64,000 nt of DNA from Fructobacillus durionis (GCF_900112405.1 NZ_FOLI01000001.1:496001-560000); one strand, 5' to 3'; counted from the first letter of the stretch, positions 22,287 to 31,937 are shown. The notes: a model not told the origin generated them from the sequence alone. Made by a program: numbers and translations.

Positions 22287-24128
22287 TTACTTGTTCTTGC
22301 GCTTTGCAGCCTTTTCACGTTCTGAAGTGTTCAAGATAGCCTTACGGATACGAACATTTTCAGGCGTTACTTCAACGTATTCATCATCGTTCAAGAATTC
22401 AAGTGATGCTTCCAAGTTCATTTCGCGAGGCGTCTTGATAGAAGCGGTTTGATCCTTGTTAGATGAACGAACGTTTGACTGTGGCTTCATCTTCGTAACG
22501 TTAACAGAGATGTCGTTGTCACGAGCGTTCATACCAACAACCATACCTTCATAAACGTCAACACCGGCACCAACGAACATTTGACCACGGTCTTCAACAC
22601 CCATGATGGCGTAGTTCGTAGTCTGTCCCTGGTTGATTGAGACCAAGGCACCGTTACGACGACCTGGTTCCCAGTTCTTAACCATTGGACGGTATTCTGC
22701 ATACGTGTGGTTGTAGATACCGTAACCGTGAGTAGCAGTCATGAATTCAGTTGAGTAACCAATCAAACCACGTGAAGGGGCCATGTAAGTCAAACGAGTC
22801 TGGCCGTTACCAACTGACTCCATGTTTTGCATTTCACCCTTACGTTGGTTCAATGAATCGATAACTGATGATGAGTATTCATCAGGAGTATCGATTTGAA
22901 CTGATTCATATGGTTCTGACTTCACACCGTCAATGTCTCGGAAAATAACTTGTGGACGTGAAGCTTGCAATTCGAAGCCTTCACGACGCATTGTTTCAAT
23001 CAAGATTGACAAGTGCAATTCACCACGACCAGATACCAACCAAGCACCAGCTTGGTCCATGTCTTGAACACGCAATGAAACATCGGTGTGCAATTCACGG
23101 TGCAAACGGTCTTCGATTTGACGAGCAGTCACAAACTTACCTTCGCGACCAGCAAATGGACTGTCGTTTTGACGGAAAGTCATTTGCAAAGTAGGTTCAT
23201 CAATACGAAGCAATGGCAATGCTTCAGGATGTTCTGGATCAACAACAGTTTCACCAACGTTGATGTCTTCCATACCTGAAACGGCGATCAAATCACCGGC
23301 CTTGGCTTCTGTGATGTCAACTTGGTCCAAACCGATAAATCCGGCCAACTTAGTAACACGGAAGTCTTGAGTAGAACCATCAATCTTCATAACGCGAACG
23401 TTATCTCCGACCTTGATTGTTCCACGCTTAACACGTCCAATACCAATACGACCAACGAAGTCGTTATAGTCCAACATGGCAACTTGGAACTGCAATGGTT
23501 CGTCAGAGTTGTCAACTGGTGCAGGAATCGTTTCGAATACCTTATCGAAGATAGGCTTCATTGTGTGTTCTTGTGTATCAACTTCTGGATCCAATGAAGT
23601 GGTTCCGTTCATAGCTGATGCAAAGACAACTGGGAAGTCCAAATCATCGTCATCGGCACCCAATTCGATGAACAAGTCCAAGACTTCATCAACGACTTCG
23701 GCTGGGCGTGCACCTGGACGGTCCACCTTGTTAACGATAACGATTGGTGTCAAGTGTTGTTCGAAGGCCTTCTTCAAAACAAAACGAGTCTGTGGCATTG
23801 TACCTTCAAAGGCATCAACAACCAAGAGAACTCCATCAACCATTCCCATGATACGTTCAACTTCTCCACCGAAGTCGGCGTGACCAGGTGTGTCCAAGAT
23901 GTTGATCTGACGGTCGCCAACACGGACAGCCGTGTTCTTTGACAAGATCGTGATTCCACGTTCCTTTTCAATGTCGTTCGTGTCCATGGCACGGTCACCC
24001 AAAGCTGCTTCCTTACGGGCGTCCATTGTGTCTGACTGCTTCAACATTTCATTCACCAACGTCGTCTTTCCGTGATCGACGTGGGCGATGATTGCAATAT
24101 TACGAATATCTTCGCGAAGTTTTGCCAA
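22287..24128 (-). CDS. typA: Translational GTPase TypA/BipA
   Basis: A 613-residue ribosome-binding GTPase involved in 50S assembly and stress or cold tolerance. It has the G1 motif [10 protein letters not shown], switch I RGITI, G3 DTPGHADF, G4 NKVD and an EF-G-like domain order ending in the TypA-specific C-terminal domain (ERTREP-like region around [21 protein letters not shown]). Length matches the family. The ribosome-binding site is AAAGGAG. It follows the inositol-phosphatase-like gene after a terminator-like hairpin. Confidence 0.97.
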   Translation of the reverse strand: MAKLREDIRNIAIIAHVDHGKTTLVNEMLKQSDTMDARKEAALGDRAMDTNDIEKERGITILSKNTAVRVGDRQINILDTPGHADFGGEVERIMGMVDGVLLVVDAFEGTMPQTRFVLKKAFEQHLTPIVIVNKVDRPGARPAEVVDEVLDLFIELGADDDDLDFPVVFASAMNGTTSLDPEVDTQEHTMKPIFDKVFETIPAPVDNSDEPLQFQVAMLDYNDFVGRIGIGRVKRGTIKVGDNVRVMKIDGSTQDFRVTKLAGFIGLDQVDITEAKAGDLIAVSGMEDINVGETVVDPEHPEALPLLRIDEPTLQMTFRQNDSPFAGREGKFVTARQIEDRLHRELHTDVSLRVQDMDQAGAWLVSGRGELHLSILIETMRREGFELQASRPQVIFRDIDGVKSEPYESVQIDTPDEYSSSVIDSLNQRKGEMQNMESVGNGQTRLTYMAPSRGLIGYSTEFMTATHGYGIYNHTYAEYRPMVKNWEPGRRNGALVSINQGQTTNYAIMGVEDRGQMFVGAGVDVYEGMVVGMNARDNDISVNVTKMKPQSNVRSSNKDQTASIKTPREMNLEASLEFLNDDEYVEVTPENVRIRKAILNTSEREKAAKRKNK

Positions 24129-24162
24129 TTTCTTGTGCTCCTTTATCTTAGCTACTCACAAG

Positions 24163-24190
24163 AAAGACTAGGAGGTATCCCCTAGTCTTT
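24163..24190 (-). terminator. Hairpin at the end of the IMPase-family gene
   Basis: AAAGACTAGG and its complement CCTAGTCTTT form a perfect 10-bp stem with an 8-base loop, starting inside the stop region of the gene at 24182. The following T-run is weak (CTTTCTTG), so it may be a leaky terminator in front of typA. Confidence 0.6.
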
Positions 24191-24979
24191 CACCATCTTG
24201 ACTACCTCGCGATGAATACTGCTTGTAGCGATTAATACTGAGTTAGATAATAGCATATTAGGAGAGGTACCGTCAAGGTTTTTAACCTGATAACCCATTC
24301 CCTCAGCTAACGCTCTTCCGGCTGCTAAATCCCAAGGGGATAACTTAGACAAATAGGCCTGTGCAGAACCGGCGAAAAGCCGTGTAAATGAAATGCCTGC
24401 CGATCCCAAAACACGGAAGGCACAGGCCCTCTGAGCCAGCTCGCCATAGGGTTTCTCACCGACGACTAACCGTCGGCCAGAAACGATGACAACGGAATCA
24501 GTCAAAGTCTTATCTGTCAGTGGCTCTAACGCCCGCTCGTTTTCATAAATACCAGTTTTTTGTCCCCCATGAAAAAGTCGTGCCGCAGGCACGTCACAAA
24601 TCCAACCGAGAACTGGCTCTCCATCCTCATAGAGGGCCATCATAATGGCGTAGTCCCGGTTCTCCAAAACAAAGTTCAAGGTGCCATCAATCGGGTCGAT
24701 AAACCAAACTTGCCCGTCCATTGACTGAGCACGGGCCTCCCCCGCCTCTTCACAGACAAAGTGGGCATCCGGATCTAGCGCTAAAATTTTATCGATCAAA
24801 ACCTTTTGGTTCGCCCGGTCAATGTTAGTGACTAAATTACGGTGGTCGCCGTCTTTATTGGAAACTTTTAGTCCATGTTTGGCTCGCTGCTCCTTGGTTT
24901 GAACCGCTAAAGTCTTAATCCAGCCAGACACCAGGTCATCAATCTCTTTAATTTTTTCCTGGCTACTTAAATCAATCAC
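24182..24979 (-). CDS. Inositol monophosphatase family protein
   Basis: A 265-residue Mg2+-dependent phosphatase of the inositol monophosphatase superfamily. The metal-binding motifs are visible: DxxN/T region LVTNIDRANQK, the acidic CEEAG near residues 95-100, WFIDPIDGTLNF near 112-123, and SPWDLAAGRALAEGMG near the C-terminus. In Firmicutes such enzymes may hydrolyse inositol phosphates, NADP or PAP; the substrate is not resolved. It overlaps the upstream UPF0223 gene by 8 bases. Confidence 0.92.
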   Translation of the reverse strand: MIDLSSQEKIKEIDDLVSGWIKTLAVQTKEQRAKHGLKVSNKDGDHRNLVTNIDRANQKVLIDKILALDPDAHFVCEEAGEARAQSMDGQVWFIDPIDGTLNFVLENRDYAIMMALYEDGEPVLGWICDVPAARLFHGGQKTGIYENERALEPLTDKTLTDSVVIVSGRRLVVGEKPYGELAQRACAFRVLGSAGISFTRLFAGSAQAYLSKLSPWDLAAGRALAEGMGYQVKNLDGTSPNMLLSNSVLIATSSIHREVVKMVKD

Positions 24980-25247
24980 TCACAATCACCCGGTTATTTC
25001 CGTTGGCCGTCAGCTTCATTGTTTGATAGATTGAGTGACCAGTTTGCTCTTCAAAGTCACGGTCAAAGCGCTTTTGTTCAGCCTTTGAAGGAATTACCTG
25101 GCTAAACTGCTGATGAGCATCTAACAGTCGTGCTCGATCACAGCCACCTTCATAGACCTGTAAAACAGCATCCACTAAGTTTGACACAGCAATCATGTCA
25201 TTGACGTCCCAGTTACCATCAATTGGTAGTTGATAATTATCAGCCAT
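24972..25247 (-). CDS. UPF0223 family protein
   Basis: A 91-residue soluble protein matching the UPF0223 (YktA) pattern: YQLPIDGNWDVNDMIAVSNLVDAV at the N-terminus, then SKAEQKRFDRDFEEQTGHSIYQ. Function unknown; in Firmicutes it is regularly next to the inositol-monophosphatase-family gene and near typA, as here. Ribosome-binding site AAAGGAG. The upstream gap (25248-25395) contains a possible minus-strand promoter (TTGAAA, 18 bases, TAGATA) but nothing firmer. Confidence 0.9.
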   Translation of the reverse strand: MADNYQLPIDGNWDVNDMIAVSNLVDAVLQVYEGGCDRARLLDAHQQFSQVIPSKAEQKRFDRDFEEQTGHSIYQTMKLTANGNNRVIVSD

Positions 25248-25395
25248 GTTTCACTCCTTTAATTGCATTTCCTAAGTACATTCTAACAAGGACTGTCCAC
25301 TATATCTAGATGATGCCCGTCTGACTTTTCAAAAATAATAAGCACACTTATCTCAAAACTGTATTATTTAATACCGATAAAGTCCCAGCAGCCCT

Positions 25396-25424
25396 TTCAC
25401 ATCAGTCATCTTTTTTGCTATACT
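25396..25424 (+). promoter_or_regulatory. Promoter of def
   Basis: TTCACA, a 17-base spacer and TATACT preceded by TGC (extended -10). The predicted transcript would begin close to the first in-frame ATG, which favours the second ATG as start. Confidence 0.65.
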
Positions 25425-25455
25425 AGGAGGTATGAAAAGAAAGGTGGCTTTGCCC

Positions 25456-26031
25456 ATGACAATTCGCTTTACCATGGATAAGATTACAAAAGATGGCGAC
25501 CCAGTCTTGCGGAAGACAGCCGAAAAAGTGCCCTTCCCACTCTCGGAAGAACACCGTCAGCTAGCAGAAGACATGATGACCTACTTGGTCGTGTCACAGG
25601 ACCCTGAAAAGAATGAAGAATACGGACTACGCCCAGGTGTTGGTCTAGCTGCCAACCAAGTTGGTAAATCACTACAGATGACAGCCATCTTGATTCCTTC
25701 AGCTGATCCAGCTGAAGAAGACGAAGAACCCTACTTCAAGGGTGTGGTTTTCAACCCCGTTATCATTTCAGAAACAGTCGGTCGAACAGCCCTTGAAACT
25801 GGTGAAGGATGTCTTTCAGTTGACGAAGACGTTCCCGGCTTCGTTCCCCGCTCAAAGAAGATTAAGGTTCGCTACCAAGACGAAAAGGGTGACACTTACG
25901 AAAAGACACTTCGTGACTACCCTGCCATCGTCTTCCAGCACGAAATTGACCACCTCCACGGTAAGCTTTACTACGATCACATCAATAAGGCTGAACCATG
26001 GAAGATTGACGACAATACAAAGTACGTTTAA
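25456..26031 (+). CDS. def: Peptide deformylase
   Basis: Removes the formyl group from nascent proteins; a cytoplasmic metalloenzyme. The three motifs are present: GVGLAANQVG (motif 1), EGCLSV (motif 2, metal Cys) and QHEIDHLHG (motif 3, metal histidines and catalytic Glu). Size fits type II deformylases of Gram-positive bacteria. I chose the ATG at 25456, eight bases after AAAGGTGG; the ATG at 25432 has AGGAGG only one base away and lies at the probable transcript start. Monocistronic between promoter and terminator. Confidence 0.96.
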   Translation: MTIRFTMDKITKDGDPVLRKTAEKVPFPLSEEHRQLAEDMMTYLVVSQDPEKNEEYGLRPGVGLAANQVGKSLQMTAILIPSADPAEEDEEPYFKGVVFNPVIISETVGRTALETGEGCLSVDEDVPGFVPRSKKIKVRYQDEKGDTYEKTLRDYPAIVFQHEIDHLHGKLYYDHINKAEPWKIDDNTKYV

Positions 26032-26040
26032 AAATATTTT

Positions 26041-26080
26041 CAGTCCATTGAAATTGATTTTTTCAATGGACTTTTCTTTT
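26041..26080 (+). terminator. Terminator after def
   Basis: AGTCCATTGAAA, a short loop and TTCAATGGACT are followed by TTTCTTTT. Confidence 0.88.
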
Positions 26081-26090
26081 GGATTTAGCT

Positions 26091-26128
26091 AAAAAAGCAG
26101 CTCATCTTAAATGATGAACTGCTTTTTA
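26091..26128 (-). terminator. Terminator of the heat-shock operon
   Basis: On the minus strand AAAGCAGTTCATC, ATTTAA and GATGAGCTGCTTT are followed by TTT, 12 bases after the dnaJ stop. Confidence 0.88.
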
Positions 26129-26139
26129 TTTAAACTAAT

Positions 26140-27048
26140 TTACTTAAAAAGACCTTTTTTACCGGCTGGCTTTCCAGATGCCTTGGCAAATTCTTCCATG
26201 GCAGCCTTCTGTTCCTTGTTTAACTTGGTTGGTACGACAACGTTGATGACAACGTATTCGTTACCAAATCCGGCTCCGCGCAAACGTGGTGCCCCCTTAC
26301 CTGCCAAACGGAAGCGACGGCCGTTTTGAGTTCCGGCTGGAATCTTCAACTTCACGTCACCGTGAACCGTCTTCACAGGAATTTCAGCACCCAGCGTAGC
26401 AGTGACAAAGTCAATGTCCTGTTGCACGTAGATATCCGCACCATCACGCTCGAAGCCGTCCTTTGAGGCTGCAACAGTGAAAACAACGAAGAGGTCTCCG
26501 CGTGGTCCACCGTTGACACCGTCTTCACCTTGACCAGCCAAGCGCATTTGTTGTCCGGTTTCGACACCGGCTGGCACCTTCACCTTGACTTCAGTTTGCT
26601 TATGGTCGTTTTGTGAACGGGTATACTTCACATGCTTTTCAGTACCGAAGATGGCTTCTTCAAAAGTCAACTGCATGCGGTACTGCAAGTCACGTCCCTG
26701 ACGGGGTGCGTTTGGATCCTGCTGGAAGCCACCACCGAACATCTGAGAGAAGATGTCGCCAAGGTCGGAGAAGTCTCCTCCAAAGCCACCCTGTGCGCCA
26801 CCAAAGCCGCCGAAGCCACCTTGACCGTTAGCACCAGCCGCACCAAATTGGTCGTACTGCTGACGCTTCTTAGGGTCACCTAGGGTTTCCCAGGCTTCTT
26901 GGACTTCCTTATACTTATCCTCAGCCCCTGGTTCATGGTTCAAATCGGGGTGATACTTTTTGGATAACTTTCGGTAGGCCTTCTTGATTTCGTCCTGGCT
27001 GGCGTCCTTTGAAACACCAAGTCGATCATAAAATTCCGTATTATTCAC
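26140..27048 (-). CDS. dnaJ: DnaJ-type co-chaperone without zinc finger
   Basis: A 302-residue Hsp40 in the dnaJ position of the hrcA-grpE-dnaK operon; it stimulates DnaK ATPase and delivers substrates. The J domain ([20 protein letters not shown], with HPD in KKYHPDLN), a Gly/Phe-rich linker (about 75-110) and two C-terminal substrate-binding beta domains are present. The four CxxCxGxG zinc motifs of class A DnaJ are missing, with no cysteine in the region. This makes it a class B (CbpA-like) protein, about 80 residues shorter than usual DnaJ. Promoted from the hrcA promoter via readthrough. Confidence 0.93.
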   Translation of the reverse strand: MNNTEFYDRLGVSKDASQDEIKKAYRKLSKKYHPDLNHEPGAEDKYKEVQEAWETLGDPKKRQQYDQFGAAGANGQGGFGGFGGAQGGFGGDFSDLGDIFSQMFGGGFQQDPNAPRQGRDLQYRMQLTFEEAIFGTEKHVKYTRSQNDHKQTEVKVKVPAGVETGQQMRLAGQGEDGVNGGPRGDLFVVFTVAASKDGFERDGADIYVQQDIDFVTATLGAEIPVKTVHGDVKLKIPAGTQNGRRFRLAGKGAPRLRGAGFGNEYVVINVVVPTKLNKEQKAAMEEFAKASGKPAGKKGLFK

Positions 27049-27079
27049 AAGCTCAGCTCCTTTAATTCATAGTATGTAC

Positions 27080-27105
27080 AACAGGCTAGGTCTCCCTAGC
27101 CTGTT
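27080..27105 (-). other. Intercistronic hairpin between dnaK and dnaJ
   Basis: ACAGGCTAGG and CCTAGCCTGT form a perfect 10-bp stem with a 4-base loop. On the minus strand no T-run follows, so it is more likely an mRNA processing or stability element than a terminator, and could set the DnaK to DnaJ ratio. Confidence 0.6.
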
Positions 27106-27135
27106 TTAATAATAGAAAGTTATTTCAAATTGAAA

Positions 27136-28995
27136 TTACTTCTTCTTGTCGTCATCGTTAACTTCTTCGAAGTCACCGTCGACAGTGTTGTCATCCTTCG
27201 CTTGGCCTTGACCAGCTTCTTGACCTTGGGCTCCACCTTGAGCAGCTTGTGCTTGTTGGTAAAGCTTTGCAGCCAATTCTTGGGCAACCTTTGACAATGC
27301 GTCAGACTTTTCCTTCAAATCAGTCAAGTCAGCATCTTCAGCAGCTGCATCTTCCTTGGCCTTCTTCAAAGCTTCCAAAGCATCCTTCGTTGGCTTTGTG
27401 TCTTCTTCAGATAACTTATCACCAACTTCTTCCAAAGTCTTTTCAGTCTGGAAGATTAATTGATCAGCGTTGTTGCGCGTTTCAACGGCTTCCTTCTTCT
27501 TGTTGTCGGCTTCTTCGTTTGCCTTGGCGTCGTTCATCATCTTTTCGATTTCTTCGTCAGACAATCCACCAGCAGCTTGAATGGTAATCTTTTGTTCCTT
27601 CTGAGTACCAAGGTCCTTAGCAGAAACGTTTACGATACCGTTACGGTCAATATCGAAGGTAACTTCGATTTGTGGGACACCACGTGGGGCTGCAGGAATG
27701 TCAGCCAATTGGAAGCGACCCAATGTCTTGTTATCGGCAGCCATTGAACGCTCACCTTGCAAGACATGGATGTCAACGGCTGGTTGGTTATCAGCGGCCG
27801 TTGAGAAGACCTGTGACTTTGACGTAGGAATCGTCGTGTTACGGTCAATCAACTTCGTGAAGACACCACCCATGGTTTCGATACCAAGTGACAAAGGTGT
27901 AACATCCAAAAGAACAACGTCCTTCACATCACCAGTGATAACTCCACCTTGAACAGCGGCACCCAAGGCAACGGCTTCATCAGGGTTGATTGAGTGGTTA
28001 GGTTCCTTACCAGTCAACTTCTTAACTGATTCTTGAACGGCTGGGATACGAGTTGATCCACCGTTAAGGATAACTTCATCGATGTCAGAGAATGACAAAC
28101 CAGCATCCTTCAAAGCGTTCAATACAGGTTGCTCAGCCTTCTTAACCAAGTCAGCTGTCAATTCGTTGAACTTTGCACGTGACAATGACATTTGCAAGTG
28201 CAATGGGCCTTGGTCACCAGAAGCGATAAATGGCAAATCAATTTGTGCTTCAGAAGCTGATGACAAAGTCTTCTTAGCAGCTTCGGCAGCATCCTTCAAA
28301 CGTTGCAAGGCCAACTTGTCTTGCTTCAAATCAATGCCGTTTTCCTTCTTGAATTCATCAGCCAAGTAGTCGATGATCTTTTGGTCAAAGTCATCACCAC
28401 CAAGGTGAGTATCACCGTTTGTTGACAAAACTTCGAAGACACCGTCACCCAATTCAAGGATAGAAACATCAAATGTTCCACCACCCAAATCGTAAACAAG
28501 AATCTTTTCATCCTTGTCCAACTTGTCCAAACCATAAGCCAAAGCTGCGGCCGTTGGCTCGTTGATGATACGTTCAACCTTCAAACCGGCAATCTTACCA
28601 GCATCCTTAGTTGCTTGACGTTGTGCATCGTTGAAGTAAGCAGGAACTGTGATAACTGCTTGGTCGACTTTTTCGCCCAAGTAATCTTCAGCATAGCCCT
28701 TGATGTACTGCAAGATCATGGCTGAGATTTCTTGTGGCGTATATTCCTTACCGTCAACCTTAACCTTGTATCCAGCTTCACCCATGTGTGACTTGATTGA
28801 TGAAATCGTGTCTGGGTTTGTGATGGCTTGGCGCTTTGCCACGTCACCAACTTGGGTTTCCCCGTTCTTAAATGAGACAACAGATGGTGTTGTCCGTCCA
28901 CCGTCAGGGTTGGTGATAATCTTTGGCTTACCACCTTCCAAAACAGCAACAGCAGAGTTCGTTGTTCCTAAATCAATACCAATAATCTTTGACAT
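27136..28995 (-). CDS. dnaK: Chaperone DnaK (Hsp70)
   Basis: ATP-dependent chaperone of the cytoplasm, working with DnaJ and GrpE. The 619-residue protein has the nucleotide-binding domain ([47 protein letters not shown]), the linker region [19 protein letters not shown], the substrate-binding domain and a helical lid. The tail is Gln/Gly-rich and ends in acidic [15 protein letters not shown], as in Gram-positive DnaK. Ribosome-binding site AAGGAG. No CIRCE lies directly upstream; control comes from the CIRCE pair before hrcA. Confidence 0.98.
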   Translation of the reverse strand: MSKIIGIDLGTTNSAVAVLEGGKPKIITNPDGGRTTPSVVSFKNGETQVGDVAKRQAITNPDTISSIKSHMGEAGYKVKVDGKEYTPQEISAMILQYIKGYAEDYLGEKVDQAVITVPAYFNDAQRQATKDAGKIAGLKVERIINEPTAAALAYGLDKLDKDEKILVYDLGGGTFDVSILELGDGVFEVLSTNGDTHLGGDDFDQKIIDYLADEFKKENGIDLKQDKLALQRLKDAAEAAKKTLSSASEAQIDLPFIASGDQGPLHLQMSLSRAKFNELTADLVKKAEQPVLNALKDAGLSFSDIDEVILNGGSTRIPAVQESVKKLTGKEPNHSINPDEAVALGAAVQGGVITGDVKDVVLLDVTPLSLGIETMGGVFTKLIDRNTTIPTSKSQVFSTAADNQPAVDIHVLQGERSMAADNKTLGRFQLADIPAAPRGVPQIEVTFDIDRNGIVNVSAKDLGTQKEQKITIQAAGGLSDEEIEKMMNDAKANEEADNKKKEAVETRNNADQLIFQTEKTLEEVGDKLSEEDTKPTKDALEALKKAKEDAAAEDADLTDLKEKSDALSKVAQELAAKLYQQAQAAQGGAQGQEAGQGQAKDDNTVDGDFEEVNDDDKKK

Positions 28996-29083
28996 ATTCG
29001 ATACTCCTTTTTCCTTAAATTAACAATTTTTAGCTTTTTTCGGTGTGGTACGTTAAACGTTGATTCACCATATGTAAGTTTAC

Positions 29084-29662
29084 TTACTGTGCAACCGCAA
29101 CCATTGCAGGTCGGATAACACGGTCTTGTAGCATGTAGCCCTTTTGGAGAACCGCCGCTACTTGGTCCGCCTTCAACTCACCTTCAGCAGGTACTGTTTG
29201 GACACCCTGCATCGTTTGTGGGTCAAAGTCGTCGCCGACCTGGCCGACTTCTTGGATACCGTTGGCAGTCAAAGCGGACTTCAAGGTCTTCAAAGTGATT
29301 TGAACACCCTTGTGAATCTGAGCGACTTTATCGTCACCTTCCGCATCAACAGCCAAGGCACGTTCCAAGTTATCAACAACTGGCAAGATGGCTTCGGCCA
29401 ATTTCTGACCGTCGTACTTGCGGATGTTGGCCATCTCACGTGCGTTACGCGTCTGGATGTTTTGAATCTCAGCCTGGGCACGGAGAAGAGCGTCATCTTT
29501 ATCAGACAACTGCTGCTTCAATTCAGCCATTGGGTCAGCTTCTTTTGCTTCTGCCTTTTCCTCTGGCTTCTTTTCTGGGTTTTCACCAGCGAAATCCTGG
29601 GCCTTTTCTTCCTCTTGGATTTCTTGTTCTTCAACTTGATCTTCTTGATTCTTCTTGGCCAC
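29084..29662 (-). CDS. grpE: Nucleotide exchange factor GrpE
   Basis: Exchanges ADP for ATP on DnaK. The 192-residue protein has an acidic, Lys/Glu-rich N-terminal 50 residues, a long helix (LKQQLSDKDDALLRAQAEIQ), the conserved FDPQTMQGVQTV-like segment and the C-terminal beta domain ending VLQKGYMLQDRVIRPAMVAV. It starts 12 bases after hrcA, in the standard hrcA-grpE-dnaK-dnaJ order. Confidence 0.97.
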   Translation of the reverse strand: MAKKNQEDQVEEQEIQEEEKAQDFAGENPEKKPEEKAEAKEADPMAELKQQLSDKDDALLRAQAEIQNIQTRNAREMANIRKYDGQKLAEAILPVVDNLERALAVDAEGDDKVAQIHKGVQITLKTLKSALTANGIQEVGQVGDDFDPQTMQGVQTVPAEGELKADQVAAVLQKGYMLQDRVIRPAMVAVAQ

Positions 29663-29674
29663 GAGAGCCTCCTT

Positions 29675-30709
29675 TTATCTATCGTATTCGATGAGTTTTG
29701 AATCCAAGGCCGAAGCGAATGCTGAAAGCAAACGCGACAGTTCGGCGTAAGGTAATCGCATTGGACCGACCAGCGCAATCACACCGCTGTCATCCTGACC
29801 AACCGTAAAGGCGGTTGATAACATGGCAAAGTCATTTAAGACTGGCGTGTGTAATTCCTCGCCTAATCGGATGTTCACCTGGCCCGGCTTGGCTTTCGCC
29901 AAATGCCGGACGGCATCAGGTGAATCAAAGAGCTCCAAAATCTTACGAGCTGATTTAACATCCATGTAGGCGTCGTCTGCCACCTCCAAGAGGTTGAACC
30001 GTCCGCCCAGGTGAACGGTTTCAGAAACCGAACGAGCAAGAACGTCACCGAACAATTGGAGGAAGGCTGCGGGACTTTCAATCTTGCGTGATAGTAAGAC
30101 GGGTAACTGTTCTGAAGTCATCAGTGAGAGGACTTCGTGAACGGGTCGTCCAACCATCTGCGCGTTGATGTAGGCCACCATTCCTGAAAGGGAATCCAAA
30201 GGTAATTCCTTTGGCAAGCGGAAGGTCTGCGATGTCACCTTTCCATCTGATGTGGCCAACACGGCAATCACTTGCCGGTTTTCCATCGGAATCAGTTGGA
30301 AGGATGAAATCTTCAGGTTAATTGGCTTCGGCTTTAAGACCAAAGCCGTTAACCCAGTTTCCTTCGCGAGCAATTTCGCTGTTTGATCAAGTAACTCGTC
30401 CAACTCGTGGAAGTTACCGCGAATCTGCTTTGCCACCATCTGAATTTCCTGGTCTGAAACACCAGCTTTACCCATTAGATGGTCTAGGTAGTAACGGTAA
30501 CCTTCAAGTGAAGGAACACGACCAGCAGAAGTATGTAACTTCTTAATTAAATCAGCTGCTTCCAAGCTGGACATTTCATTTCGAATTGTCGCTGGAGAAA
30601 CATCTAGGTTTAACTCGTCGTGCAGAGTCTTTGACCCAACGGCGTGGGCGGTTTGTGTGTACTGGTAAATGATGGCGGCTAGAATCCGCTTTTGTCTTTC
30701 CGTTAACAC
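29675..30709 (-). CDS. hrcA: Heat-inducible transcription repressor HrcA
   Basis: Repressor of class I heat-shock genes; binds CIRCE and needs GroEL for folding. The 344-residue protein has the N-terminal winged helix (LTERQKRILAAIIYQYTQT, VSPATIRNEMSSLEAADLI, HTSAGRVPSLEGYRYYLDHL) and the GAF-like and dimerisation parts behind it. I placed the start at the GTG (30707-30709) that gives the usual M-LTERQ; AAAGG lies upstream. An earlier GTG at 30739 sits inside the CIRCE repeat and is unlikely. Confidence 0.96.
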   Translation of the reverse strand: MLTERQKRILAAIIYQYTQTAHAVGSKTLHDELNLDVSPATIRNEMSSLEAADLIKKLHTSAGRVPSLEGYRYYLDHLMGKAGVSDQEIQMVAKQIRGNFHELDELLDQTAKLLAKETGLTALVLKPKPINLKISSFQLIPMENRQVIAVLATSDGKVTSQTFRLPKELPLDSLSGMVAYINAQMVGRPVHEVLSLMTSEQLPVLLSRKIESPAAFLQLFGDVLARSVSETVHLGGRFNLLEVADDAYMDVKSARKILELFDSPDAVRHLAKAKPGQVNIRLGEELHTPVLNDFAMLSTAFTVGQDDSGVIALVGPMRLPYAELSRLLSAFASALDSKLIEYDR

Positions 30710-30732
30710 CAAAGCACCCGACCTTTCTTTGT

Positions 30733-30759
30733 TTAGCACTCGATTACCTCAACTGCTAA
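30733..30759. promoter_or_regulatory. CIRCE element, downstream copy
   Basis: TTAGCACTC, nine bases, AACTGCTAA; the consensus is TTAGCACTC-N9-GAGTGCTAA, so two bases differ in one arm. It lies between the promoter and hrcA, in the transcribed leader. Confidence 0.85.
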
Positions 30760-30764
30760 TTCTT

Positions 30765-30792
30765 ATTATACGCAAGCTTGTATAGAATGCAA
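30765..30792 (-). promoter_or_regulatory. Sigma-A promoter of hrcA-grpE-dnaK-dnaJ
   Basis: On the minus strand TTGCAT, a 16-base spacer and TATAAT, flanked on both sides by CIRCE elements. Confidence 0.75.
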
Positions 30793-30798
30793 CCCTTT

Positions 30799-30825
30799 TT
30801 AGCAGTCTTTTTTAAAGAGTGCTAA
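30799..30825. promoter_or_regulatory. CIRCE element, upstream copy
   Basis: TTAGCAGTC, nine bases, GAGTGCTAA; one mismatch to the consensus. It lies just upstream of the -35 box of the heat-shock operon. Confidence 0.88.
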
Positions 30826-30875
30826 ATGAAGATTAAATCTTCTCCACAAAGGCCGCCACCATCGCCTTCTTCCAA

Positions 30876-30907
30876 AATAAAAAACTAGCCTTTCGACTAG
30901 TTTTTCT
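30876..30907 (-). terminator. Terminator of ribF
   Basis: On the minus strand AAAAACTAG, a short loop and CTAGTTTTTTATTTTG form a terminator that includes the ribF stop codon. Confidence 0.85.
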
Positions 30908-31853
30908 TGAAGTATTCTCTGGTGTCTTCTCGATCGCGTTCTAATTGGGCAATCAAATCTTCAGCTGAATCAAAAGCCACCTCGCCACGGAGGTATTGCA
31001 GCCAGTCGACTTTGACGGGTTCACCATACACCGCCTGTTTGAAGTCCAGCAAGTTAATCTCCACCGTCACCGGCCGGTTGGCTTCAAAAGTCACGTTCCG
31101 ACCAATCGAGGCCATCCCCTTCACCGTCTGGCCAGCAATCTGCACCCGCACCACGTAAATACCAAGTGCTGGCAGCGTTTCAAGTTCTGGCGTCCAAACG
31201 TTAATGGTTGGAAACCCAAGCGTTCGTCCACGGGCATCCCCATGGACCACAATTCCTGTCGTCCGGTGGGCACGGCCTAAGTTGTCATTCGCAAAGTCCA
31301 AATCGCCATCTGCCAGTGCAGCCCGTATATCCCGGGAGGCGACTTTGGCAGCGGCATCATCCCCAGCCAGCGTTTTCTTACCGACAGTGATAACTTCAAA
31401 ACGGCCTTGCGCATACTCTGGCAAATGGGCCATGTCCGCTCGGTCAGCTGGACGACCGTAGAGATGGTCATAACCAGCCACAACCGCCTTAGCACGCAAA
31501 GCGAGTAATACCTGCTCAACGAAGTCTTCCGGCTTCAAAGTCGACAGCGCCGACGTCAGATTCAAGCAGTAAACACGGTCCACGCCGAGCTCCCCTAATA
31601 AGGCCACCTTTTCATCCAAGGGTGTCAGGTCGTGCCAGGGCAAAGACTGTTTTTCAAAAACAACACCGGGGTATGGCGTATACGTTAAAACCGCTAAGGG
31701 CAAGCAGAGTTTATCAGCTTTCTCCCTCGCGGCCTTGATCACGGCCTGGTGACCCTTATGAACACCATCGAAGTAGCCCATCACGACAACTTGGTCCGAT
31801 GCTTGATAGATATTGTTATCCAAAGGGTAGTGAATCTTATATAGTTCTGTCAT
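30897..31853 (-). CDS. ribF: Bifunctional riboflavin kinase / FAD synthetase
   Basis: Makes FMN from riboflavin and FAD from FMN. The 318-residue protein has the N-terminal FAD-synthetase nucleotidyltransferase domain (VVMGYFDGVHKGHQAVIK) and the C-terminal flavokinase domain (GIVVHGDARGRTLGFPTINV). Its product FMN is the ligand of the riboswitch before ribU at 2.3 kb. In most Firmicutes ribF directly follows truB; here a large surface-protein gene lies between them. No strong ribosome-binding site is visible. Confidence 0.96.
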   Translation of the reverse strand: MTELYKIHYPLDNNIYQASDQVVVMGYFDGVHKGHQAVIKAAREKADKLCLPLAVLTYTPYPGVVFEKQSLPWHDLTPLDEKVALLGELGVDRVYCLNLTSALSTLKPEDFVEQVLLALRAKAVVAGYDHLYGRPADRADMAHLPEYAQGRFEVITVGKKTLAGDDAAAKVASRDIRAALADGDLDFANDNLGRAHRTTGIVVHGDARGRTLGFPTINVWTPELETLPALGIYVVRVQIAGQTVKGMASIGRNVTFEANRPVTVEINLLDFKQAVYGEPVKVDWLQYLRGEVAFDSAEDLIAQLERDREDTREYFKKN

Positions 31854-31880
31854 ATTTTTTATTATAACGTTTTTATCAAT

Positions 31881-31914
31881 AAAAAAGGCAGTTTCAATAG
31901 AATGAAACTGTCCT
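31881..31914 (-). terminator. Terminator after the adhesin gene
   Basis: On the minus strand GACAGTTTCA, a short loop and TGAAACTGCC are followed by TTTTTTATTG. It separates the surface protein from ribF, leaving ribF about 27 bases for its own promoter or dependent on readthrough. Confidence 0.88.
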
Positions 31915-31937
31915 TCTACTCTTTTAATAGCTAAAAC

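Noticed and set aside
29144-29701. 185-codon plus-strand frame opposite grpE
   Set aside because: The Leu/Phe-rich stretch is the complement of the Lys/Glu-rich GrpE N-terminus; no start signal.
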